A stretch of 64,000 nt of DNA from Lolium rigidum. Taxonomy: Eukaryota; Streptophyta; Magnoliopsida; Poales; Poaceae. The DNA lies in the NCBI RefSeq assembly GCF_022539505.1, contig NC_061512.1, positions 250,620,510 through 250,684,509 of the forward strand, read 5' to 3'. How positions within the stretch are numbered: position 1 is the first letter of the stretch; every line of letters begins with the position of its first letter. Made by a program: the position numbers and the translations under genes. Of this stretch, positions 1 to 8,610 are shown piece after piece. The notes below the pieces were generated by a model. That model was not told where the DNA came from. It saw only the letters and a list, made by a program, of their open reading frames with translations, and made no database searches.

Positions 1-1437
1 TGTAGTGCGGCGCAACACCGGTGAAACCGGCGCCAACGTGGAACCTGCACAACACAATCAAAGTACTTTGCCCCAACGTAACAGTTGAGGTTGTCAATCT
101 CACCGGCTTGCTGAAAACAAAGGATTAAGCGTATCGAGTGGAAAATGGTGTTTGTTTGCAAAGAACAAGTAAGAACGAGAGAATATATTCAGATGCAAAA
201 GAATGGACCAGGGTCCACAGTTCACTAGAGGTGTCTCTCCAATAAGATAACTAACATGCTGGGTGAACAAATTACAGGCGGGCAATTGACAAATAAAGAT
301 TCAATACATATCAATGATGATTACTATGTGATTTAATCAGGGCATTACGACAAAGTACATAGACCGCTATCCAGCATGCATCTATGCCTAAATAATTCAC
401 CTTCGAAGTTATCATCCGAACCCCATCCAGTATTAAGTTGTAAACAACGAGATAATTGCATTAAGTATGGCGCGTAATGTAATCAACACAAATATCCTTA
501 GACAAAGCATCAATGTTTTATCCCTAGTAGCAACAAGACATCCACAACCTTAGAACTTTCCGTCATCTGTCCCGGATTAAATGGAGGCATGAACCCACTA
601 TCGAGCATAATTACTCCCTCTTGGAGTTACAAGTATCAACTTGGCCGAGCCTCTACTAGCAACGGAGAGCATGCAAGAACATAAACAACACATATATGAT
701 AGATTGATAATCAACTTAACATAATATTCTATATTCATCGGATCTCGCCAAACACAACATGTAGCATTACAAATAGATGATCTTGATCATGTTAGGCAGC
801 TCACAAGATCTAAACAATGATAGCACAAGCGGATAAGACAACCATCTAGCTACTGCTATGGACCCATAGTCCAAGGATGAACTACTCACGCATCAATCCG
901 GAGGCGGGCATGATGATGTAGAGCCCCTCCGGTGATGATTCCCCTCTCCGGCAGGTGCCGGAGGCGATCTCCTGAATCCCCGAGATGGGATTCGCGACGG
1001 CGGCGTCTCTAGAAGGTTTTCCGTATCGTGGCTCTCGGTACGGGGGTTTCGCGACGAAGGCTATTTGTAGGCGGAAGGGTAGGTCGGGGGCCACACGAGG
1101 GCCCCACACAACAGGCCGGCGCGGCCGGGGCTTGGGCCGCGCCGCCCGGTGTGTGGCCGCCTCGTGGCCCCACTTCGTTTCCCTTTCGGTCTTCTGGAAG
1201 CTTCGTGTAAAAATAGGACCCTGGGCGTTGATTTCGTCCAATTCCGAGAATATTTCCTTACTAGGATTTCTGAAACCAAAAACAGCAGAAAACAAGAATC
1301 GGCGCTTCGGCATCTTGTTAATAGGTTAGTGCCGGAAAATGTATAATAATGCTTGTAAAGTATGTATAAAACATTCAAGTATTGTTATAAAAGTAGCATG
1401 GAACATAAGAAATTATAGATACGTTTGAGACGTATCA
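1..1437 (-). repeat. 3' LTR of the minus-strand element (partial)
   Basis: The minus strand starts TGATACGTCTCAAACGTATC at 1437. Position 1 matches position 5061 of the other LTR, and the copies stay alignable throughout with scattered substitutions and small indels. A GC-rich patch (about 950-1200) produces several spurious overlapping ORFs on both strands. Confidence 0.93.
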
Positions 1438-1438
1438 A

Positions 1439-1452
1439 GCATCCCCAAGCTT
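1439..1452 (-). other. Polypurine tract (plus-strand primer) of the minus-strand element
   Basis: On the minus strand AAGCTTGGGGATGC lies immediately before the LTR start. The same motif abuts the 3' LTR of the related element at 42272-42285. Confidence 0.8.
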
Positions 1453-4022
1453 AGTTCCTACTCGCCCTCGAGTAGGTAAACGATAACACAAATAATTTCG
1501 AAGTGACATGCTACCAACATAATCTTGATCAACATTATTGTAAAGCATATGAGATGAATGGAGTGATCTGAACAAAAGATTGCTAACAAAGATAATGACT
1601 AAACAAATGAATCATATAGCAAAACTTTTCATGAATAGTACTTTCAAACAAGTATCAATAAGACTTGCATAAGAGCTAACTCATAAGCAATAAATTCTAA
1701 GTAGAATGCATTGAAGCAACACAAAGGATGATTAAGTTTCAGCAATTGCTTTCAACTTGTAACATGTATATCTCATGGATATTTGTCAACATAGAGTAAT
1801 ATAACAGGTGCAATAAGTAAACATGTAAGAATCAATGCACACAGTTAACACAAGTGTTTGCTTCTAAGATAGAAAGAAATGGGTAAACTGACTCAACATA
1901 AAGTAAAAGAATGGCCCTTCGCAGAGAGAAGCATAGATTACTATTTTTGTGCTAGAGCTTTTGTTTTGAAAACATAGAAACAATTTTGTCAACGGTAGTA
2001 ATAATTCATATGTGCTATGCATAATACTTCCTACAAGTTGCAAGTCTCATGCATAGAGTACTAATAGTGCTCGCACCTTGTCCTACTTAGCTCGGAAAAC
2101 ACGGATTATCATTGCATAACATATGTTTCAACCAAGTGTCACAAAGGGGTACCTCTATGCCGCTCGTACAAATGTCTAAGGAGAAAGCACGCATTGGATT
2201 TCTCGCTTTTGATTATTCTCAACTTAGACATCCATACCGGGACAACATAGACAACGAGATAATGGACTCCTCTTTTAATGCTTAAGCATTCAACAACAGC
2301 TTAATATTCTCATAAGAGATTGAGGTTGTATGTCCAAAACTGAAACTTCCACCATGATACATGGCTTTAGTTAGCGGCCCAATGTTCTTCTCTAACATAT
2401 GCATACTCAAACCATTTGATCATGAAATCGCACTTACTTCAGACAAGACGAACATGCATAGCATCTCACATGATATCCAACAAAGGTAAAGTTGATGGCG
2501 TCCCCAGAAACATGGTTACCGCTCAACAAGCAACTTATAAGAACTAAGACACATAACTACATATTCATCACCACAATAGTTTTTAAACTATTTGTCCCAT
2601 GAGCTATACATTGCAAAGATAAAGGAATAAAATTTTAAAGGTAGCACTCAAGTAATTTACTTTGAAATGGCAGAAAAATACCACATAGTAGGTAGATATG
2701 GTGGACACAAATGGCATGGGTTTTGGCTCAAGGTGTTTGGATGCACGAGAAGCATTTCCTCTCAGTACAAGGTTTGGGCTAGCAAGGTTGTTTGAAGCAA
2801 ACACAAGTATGAACAGGTACATCAAAACTCACACAAGAACATATTGCAAGCATTATAAGACTCTACACTGTCTTCCTTGTTGTTCAAACACTTTACCCGA
2901 AAATATCTAGACTTAGAGAGACCAATCATGCAAACCAAATTAAACAAGCTCTACGGTAGTTCTTCATTAATGGATTAAACTACATGATGCAAGATCTTAA
3001 ACATGATCTATGAGAGCTCAAACAATTGCCAAGTTATTCCAAACCATATGCAGCATTTTCTGATTCCAACCAAATAGCAATTTAACAAAGCAATTTCAGC
3101 CTTCGCCATGAACATTAAAGCACAATTAAGAACACAAGTGTTCCATATGAAAAAGCGGAGCGTAATATCTCCAATATAAGGATGGTGGGATCCAACTTTA
3201 TTCAAACCAAAACAAAAATAAAAGCAAACCGACGCTCCAAGTAAAGAATATATGATGTGATGGAATAAAAATATAGTTTCGCTAGAAGTGACCTGATAAT
3301 GTTGTCGATGAACAAGGGGATGTCTTGGGCATCCCCAAGCTTAGATGCTTGAGTCTTCTTAAAATATGCAGGGATGAACCACCAGGGCATCCCCAAGCTT
3401 AGACCTTTCACTCTTCTTGATCATAGTATATCATCCTCTTCTCTTGACCCTTGAAAACTTCCTTCACAACAAACTTCAAGCAAACTCATTAGAGGGTTAG
3501 TGCATAATCAAAAATTCACATATTCAGAGGTGACACAATCATTCTTAACACTTCTGAACATTGCACAAAGCTTCTGAAAGTTAATGGAACAAAGAAACTC
3601 ATTCAACATAGCAAAAGCGGCAATGCGAAATAAAAGGCAGAATCTGTCAAAAACAGAACAGTCCGTAAAGACGAATCTGGCAGGGGCACTTAACTTGCTC
3701 AAATGGAAAAACTCAAAACTAATGAAAGTTGCGTACATATATGAGGATCACGCTCAAAAATTTGCAGATTTTTTCGATTTTTTTACAGAGAGCTCTGCGA
3801 GAATTCGTGACAGACAGCAATGCTGTTTCTGCGCAGCGATCCAAATCTATCATCAACTTTAGCATAGAAACTTTACTTGGCACAAAAACATGATAAGGAG
3901 AGGTTGCTACAGTAGTAAACAACTTCCAAGACTCAACAATACAGTAAATAAAATAAAACATGGGTTATCTCCCAAGAAGTGCTTTTCTTTAACGCCTTTC
4001 AGCTAGGCGCAGAAAGTGCAAA
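1453..4022 (-). other. Non-coding interior of the minus-strand LTR element
   Basis: About 2.6 kb between the gag-like ORF and the polypurine tract has no credible gene. On the minus strand it resembles 39.8-42.3 kb of the nested element and 56.0-57.1 kb of a third element, so it is a conserved family segment. Two extra copies of the polypurine-like motif lie at 3329-3342 and 3387-3400 (minus strand). Confidence 0.75.
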
Positions 4023-4676
4023 TCAAGTATTTTCAAGAGATGGAGCATCAACATTATTACCTTGGGAGTTGGAAGTTTTCTCCATAATGCATGTTATCTT
4101 ATCTATGTAAGTTTCAGAGGCTCCTTTTTCATTATTCTTAGGCTTGCTATTCTCATCAAACAAATTTTCAGGAACAATCCAATCATAATTCTTTTCTAGT
4201 GCCTCGATCATTCCTACGAGCTTGCAAGGTATTGATGTCTTAATGTCCCCTCCATTATTAACATTATTAGTGTAATTTATCCTATCAATGTCCATCTTTT
4301 CAAGGGTACTAGCAAAGTTGGTGTAAGAACCAAGCATTTTATATTTAGTAAAGACTTTTCTAGCCTCTTTTGCTACACCACCAAATTCTTTGAGAAGAGT
4401 TTCTAAGACAAAATCTTTTTTTTCTCCTTCCTCCATATCAGAGATTGTAAGAAACATATGCTGAATTATAGGATTGAGATTAACAAATTTAATTTTCAAC
4501 ATGTGTACTAGAGAAGCAACAGCAATTTCATAAGTAGGAGCAAGTTCTACCAAGTGTCTTTCTTAAAAATCTTCAGCTATACTAACATGAGTGAAAAAAT
4601 CTTCTATATTATCTCTTCCAATTATAGACCCTCGGCCTACCGGTATGTCTTTTAGAGTGTACTTAGGAGGAAACAT
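4023..4676 (-). pseudogene. Gag-like ORF of non-autonomous element, one premature stop
   Basis: A 218-codon minus-strand frame starts with ATG at 4676 (MFPPKYTLKDIPVGRG) and ends at 4023. Codon 38 is TAA (4563-4565). The remaining 180 codons are open and include a lysine/glutamate-rich central part. The position just downstream of the primer site, the length and the composition fit a capsid-like gag product of a non-autonomous LTR element. No zinc knuckle is visible. The assignment to gag rests on position and composition, not on a diagnostic motif. Confidence 0.6.
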
Positions 4677-4889
4677 GATGAAATAAACAAGAGGAAAATA
4701 AGGTAAATGCGAGTAACTAATTTTTTGTGTTTTGATATAGAGCTAGTAAATAAGACAGTAAGTAAAGTAACTAATTTTTTTGTGTTTTTAGTATAAAACA
4801 AACAAGACAGTAAATAAAATAAAATAAAGCAAGACAAAAACAAAGTACGATATTGGAAGTGGAGACTCCCCTTGCAGCGTGTCTTGATC

Positions 4890-4907
4890 TCCCCGGCAAC
4901 GGCGCCA
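4890..4907 (-). other. Primer binding site, tRNA-Asp
   Basis: The minus strand reads TGGCGCCGTTGCCGGGGA, which matches the complement of the 3' end of plant tRNA-Asp including CCA. It lies 11 bp inside the end of the 5' LTR. It is a primer site and not a tRNA gene, because no tRNA body is present. Confidence 0.9.
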
Positions 4908-4918
4908 GAAAAAGAGCT

Positions 4919-6498
4919 TGATGCGCGTAGATGTACACGTCCGTTGGGAACCCCAAGAGGAAGGTATGATGCGCACAGCAGCAAGTTTTCCCTCAGAAAG
5001 AAACCAAGGTTATCGAACCAGTAGGAGCCAAGAAGCACGTGAAGGTTGTTGGTGGAGGAGTGTAGTGCGGCGCAACACCGGTGAAACCGGCGCCAACGTG
5101 GAACCTGCACAACACAATCAAAGTACTTTGCCCCAACGTAACGATGAGGTTGTCAATCTCACCGGCTTGCTGAAAACAAAGGATTAAGCGTATCGAGTGG
5201 AAAATGGTGTTTGTTTGCAAAGAACAGTAAGAACAGTAGAATATATTCAGATGTAAAAGAATGGACCGGGGTCCACAGTTCACTAGAGGTGTCTCTCCAA
5301 TAAGATAACTAACATGCTGGGTGAACAAATTACAGGCGGGCAATTGACAAATAAAGATTCAGTACATATCAAGATGATTACTATGTGATTTAATCAGGGC
5401 ATTACGACAAAGTACATAGACTGCTATCCAGCATGCATCTATGCCTAAATAATCCACCTTCAGGTTATCATCCGAACCCCTTCAAGTATTAAGTTGTAAA
5501 CAACAGATAATTGCATTAAGTATGGCGCGTAATGTAATCAACACAAATATCCTTAGACAAAGCATCAATGTTTTATCCCTAGTAGCAACAGCACATCCAC
5601 AACCTTAGAAATTTCTGTCATTATCCCGGATTAAATGGAGGCATGAACCCACTATCGAGCATAATTACTCCCTCTTGGAGTTACAAGTATCAACTTGGCC
5701 AGAGCCTCTACTAGCAACGGAGAGCATGCAAGAACATAAACAACACATATATGATAGATTGATAATCAACTTAACATAATATTCTATATTCATCGGATCC
5801 CGCCAAACACAACATGTAGCATTACAAATAGATGATCTTGATCATGTTAGGCAGCTCACAAGATCTAAACAATGATAGCACAAGCGGAGAAGACAACCAT
5901 CTAGCTACTTCTATGGACCCATAGTCCAAGGATGAACTACTCACGCATCAATCCGGAGGCGGGCATGATGATGTAGAGCCCCTCCGATGATGATTCCCCT
6001 ATCCGGCAGGGTGCCGGAGGCGATCTCCTAAATCCCCCGAGATGGGATTCGCGACGGCGGCGTCTCTGGAAGGTTTTCCGTATCGTGGCTCTCGGTACAG
6101 GGGGTTTCGCGACGAAGGCTATTTGTAGGCGGAAGGGTAGGTCAGGGGGCCACACGAGGGCCCCACACAACAGGCCGGCGCGGCCAGGGCTTGGGCCGCG
6201 CCGCCCTGGTGTGTGGCCGCCTCGTGGCCCCACTTCTTTTCCCTTTCGGTCTTCTGGAAGCTTCGTGTAAAAATAGGACCCTGGGCGTTGATTTCGTCCA
6301 ATTCCGAGAATATTTCCTTACTAGGATTTCTGAAACCAAAAACAGCGTGAAAACAACGAATCGGCGCTTCGGCATCTTGTTAATAGGTTAGTGCCGGAAA
6401 ATGTATAATAATGTTGTAAAGTATGTATAAAACATTCAAGTATTGTCATAAAAGTAGCATGGAACATAAGAAATTATAGATACGTTTGAGACGTATCA
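4919..6498 (-). repeat. 5' LTR of the minus-strand element, 1580 bp
   Basis: The minus-strand start TGATACGTCTCAAACG is at 6498 and the end CGCATCA is at 4919, forming an imperfect terminal inverted repeat. The primer site follows directly. The adjoining 6499-6503 (acggg) would be one target-site duplicate; its partner is left of the window. Confidence 0.92.
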
Positions 6499-7361
6499 AC
6501 GGGTCCTTCAGATACCTGTGGAAGAGCAAAATCCCCCTTAAAATCAAAGTGTGGTTGTGGTTAATTTGGCACAATGCTATAGCTAGAAAATATAACATGT
6601 TGAAGCGAAATTGGACTTGAGACCCTCTTTTTCAATTCTGCAATGATTAGACACCTCGTCTTTACATGCCGTGCAGCTAAATATGTTTGGAGCGTGGTGG
6701 GACTTGCAATTGGATTTGGAGCACAAACACGCCCTGGATCTTTTGCTCAATGTTTTGGTTGCCACAATTCTCCCGAGCTAGCAGCAATGTTCAAATTGCT
6801 GCTGTTGTTGCGATTTGCTGGGCCATTTGGAAAAGTCGTAACAAAGCTTGTTTTGAGAAATTTTCCCTTAAAAACCATGTTGAGCTAATCGATCTGTCAT
6901 TTTGTTGCTTTGTCTTCACTCCCCTGCAGATGTTGCTGTTCTTCGGCAAGGAGATGATGCTCTGCTCAATCTGGCTCTTGTTGTCGGTGCAAGAAGTGTT
7001 GATAATCCGAGTGAGAGTGGGCTATGTCGTAACTCAGCGACTGATGGGGCAATGGAGGTGGATAGGATTCAGAAGATTCTGAGGATAGCTTGATACTTCT
7101 ATCTTCATGGCATGTTGATGTGCTTTCTACTGGCTTCTATTCAGCTGTTGTTGGTTTGACCCTGCGATGTATATATATATATATATCTCGAGACTCCTAG
7201 AATAGAATTGCCATGAACACTAGCATTAGGAGGCGGCGCCTCGTTATTTTAGTTCTTTTGACTAAACTCTGGAATGTTGTAAACGTTTTCTCTGGAATGC
7301 TGTAAATGTTTTCGTTATTTCTGGGTAATGAAAATCGATACGTGTGATCACTTGGAAAAAA
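6499..7361 (+). mobile_element. LINE (L1-type) 3' remnant
   Basis: The plus strand encodes the end of a plant LINE reverse-transcriptase protein with its zinc-binding domain (RYLWKSKIPLKIKVWLWLIW near 6510-6570, then a cysteine/histidine region), broken by stops and frameshifts. The 3' end, with aatgaaaatcgat followed by a short A run at about 7356-7361, closely resembles the end of the full-length LINE at 22130-22170, so both belong to one family. The 5' part is cut off by the LTR element at 6498. Confidence 0.85.
7171..7186. repeat. AT dinucleotide microsatellite
   Basis: Eight AT units lie in the 3' untranslated part of the LINE remnant. Confidence 0.9.
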
Positions 7362-7751
7362 CAGTTTTACGTTTCAAAAAATTGATAGTGATGTATTCGA
7401 CCAACGTGTAAAGTCTCAACTCAAAACCCCTTGTATTTTGGGCCACACAAGAATGACAAAATCTGACAATTTCTAGAGGCTTCAAAATTTGCAACTACTT
7501 CAGATTTTCACTTTTGTTATTTTCATATGGTATTTCGAGTTAAAATTTTACTGGTTTGTAAAATACACCATTATCTACATCTAGGATTGTTTTTCAGAAT
7601 TTTTTGAAACTAACAAATGTCATTTTCATTTTTTTTCAGAACAACGTCTTACATATAGGACAATCTACAAACGCCGCACTTGGCTCCTGTCTGACTTTAA
7701 TTCTGAAATCAAGTCAATCTGATGTTGATAGAACTGGGGCGTTTTCAAGCT

Positions 7752-7759
7752 GGATATGC
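7752..7759 (+). promoter_or_regulatory. P1BS-type site, distal
   Basis: GGATATGC fits GNATATNC, the site bound by PHR-type MYB-CC regulators of phosphate starvation. It is about 640 bp upstream of the TATA box. A single 8-bp degenerate match is weak evidence on its own. Confidence 0.4.
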
Positions 7760-8082
7760 AACAAATCTGCTGCATTGCCTATCTGGCTTCTTGCTATGGT
7801 TGCTGTGTTATCCCTGCAAAAAGAAATGGTTGACCTTTGTTAGCTTTTCTTCCCCGGAAATACTAGATTAGGCAAAGTCAACTCCATTCGTTTCAGAACG
7901 AAAAAAAAACGTATTGTCAACTCTCCACATATATCATCTAATCCGTTGCATAGTCAGGTAGTAGTCCTCCACATTACCTATTGTGTCCAAATAAAAATAA
8001 ATAAATAAAACATATATATCTAATCTGTTGTTATAGTCTCTTGATGATAATCAATATGATGTTTAGACGAAAGGATAAATAG

Positions 8083-8112
8083 ATTTGGACACATAAATTA
8101 TTGTGTCCAAAT
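8083..8112. repeat. Perfect 11-bp inverted repeat in the promoter
   Basis: ATTTGGACACA (8083-8093) and TGTGTCCAAAT (8102-8112) are exact complements with an 8-bp spacer. A third copy, TGTGTCCAAAT, is at 7982-7992. The right arm ends three bases before the first of the paired P1BS sites. Confidence 0.8.
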
Positions 8113-8114
8113 GA

Positions 8115-8132
8115 GCATATTCTCGAATATTC
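8115..8132 (+). promoter_or_regulatory. Paired P1BS sites (PHR-binding) upstream of SPX-MFS
   Basis: GCATATTC (8115-8122) and GAATATTC (8125-8132) both fit GNATATNC, and the second is a perfect palindrome. Their centres are 10 bp apart, close to one DNA helical turn, and they lie about 265 bp upstream of the TATA box. P1BS is the established binding site of PHR1/PHR2 in phosphate-starvation promoters. SPX-domain genes are known members of that regulon, so phosphate-responsive control is the likely reading. Confidence 0.72.
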
Positions 8133-8394
8133 GGACAGAACTATCATACAATAGCACAAAAGTCAGACACGGAGATTTTAATTTTCCTGTTAATTCGGAT
8201 TATGCAGCTGGGCCTGGCACAGCGTTATAACCCAATGAAAAGCTAATGGATATGGACGGTGAAGATACATATAAAATGATCTGCACAGCTGTGCGTATCA
8301 AACTTGATTTCCATATAATTTTAGCATGGATTTTGTCAGCATTGATAACTAACCAGTTCATCCAACGTGCAAGAATCGTTCCCAAAAGCAAAGC

Positions 8395-8402
8395 TATATA
8401 TA
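8395..8402 (+). promoter_or_regulatory. TATA box of the SPX-MFS gene
   Basis: TATATATA lies about 80 bp upstream of the leader-intron donor and about 210 bp upstream of the start codon. Transcription would be expected to begin near 8425-8435. Confidence 0.65.
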
Positions 8403-8480
8403 GTGAGCAGATGGTAGTACGCCACCTACCTACTTCACCGCCAAGAATATTTCCAGGGAGGAGCAGAAGATCTAGTCCTG

Positions 8481-8581
8481 GTAAGGTTTAGCTCATTGCC
8501 AAGTTTCTAGGTTCTTATCTGATTCTTTCGTCAGTTGCGTTTCTTCTGATTGAATACCTTATATTTGCACTTGTCCTGTAG
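8481..8581 (+). other. Probable intron in the 5' untranslated leader
   Basis: The donor CCTG/GTAAGG is at 8480/8481 and the acceptor TTGTCCTGTAG ends at 8581, with a pyrimidine-rich run before it. Removing these 101 bp leaves a leader that joins 22 bp upstream of the start codon. Confidence 0.65.
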
Positions 8582-8586
8582 GTTAT

Positions 8587-8610
8587 ATGCACTGTGAAGA
8601 AAAATGGTGA
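8587..8610 (+). other. Seven-codon upstream ORF overlapping the SPX-MFS start
   Basis: An ATG at 8587 opens a seven-codon frame (MHCEEKW) ending in TGA at 8608-8610. It overlaps the main ATG (8604-8606) in a different frame. The main ATG context (aaaATGG) is strong. A ribosome starting at the upstream ATG would end two bases past the main start, an arrangement that permits reinitiation or represses the main frame. Whether it is used is inference. Confidence 0.5.

Larger units (their letters stand above)
1..6498 (-). mobile_element. Non-autonomous LTR retrotransposon, minus strand, 3' LTR cut by window edge
   Basis: Two near-identical direct repeats (1-1437 and 4919-6498) flank a 3.5-kb interior. 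Read on the minus strand, the order is 5' LTR (4919-6498), tRNA-Asp primer site (4890-4907), gag-like ORF (4023-4676), polypurine tract (1439-1452), 3' LTR (1437 down past 1). No protease, reverse transcriptase or integrase is visible, so the element must have relied on another element's enzymes. By comparison with the 5' LTR, about 142 bp of the 3' LTR lie left of the window. The element interrupts a LINE whose 3' end resumes at 6499. I recognise it as a common Pooideae TGATACGTCTC family but cannot assign a family name with certainty. Confidence 0.9.
7362..8394 (+). promoter_or_regulatory. Upstream region of the SPX-MFS gene
   Basis: About 1 kb between the LINE remnant and the TATA box has no supported gene. 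It is AT-rich and holds three GNATATNC (P1BS) matches, described separately, and three copies of the 11-mer TGTGTCCAAAT or its complement (7982-7992, 8083-8093, 8102-8112). Confidence 0.7.

Noticed and set aside
882..1378. Overlapping ORFs on both strands in GC-rich sequence (also 5937-6391, 37242-37808, 42316-42903)
   Set aside because: They lie wholly within LTRs, recur in each copy, overlap each other in opposite frames and have no domain; LTR composition explains them.
4890..4907. Possible tRNA-Asp gene
   Set aside because: Only the 3'-end complement is present at an LTR boundary; it is a primer binding site. The same holds for tRNA-Met motifs at 12378 and 63394.
8405..8425. Possible miR827 target site in the SPX-MFS leader
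   Set aside because: miR827 targets some rice SPX-MFS genes, but this best candidate has too many mismatches to the miRNA complement and probably lies upstream of the transcription start.
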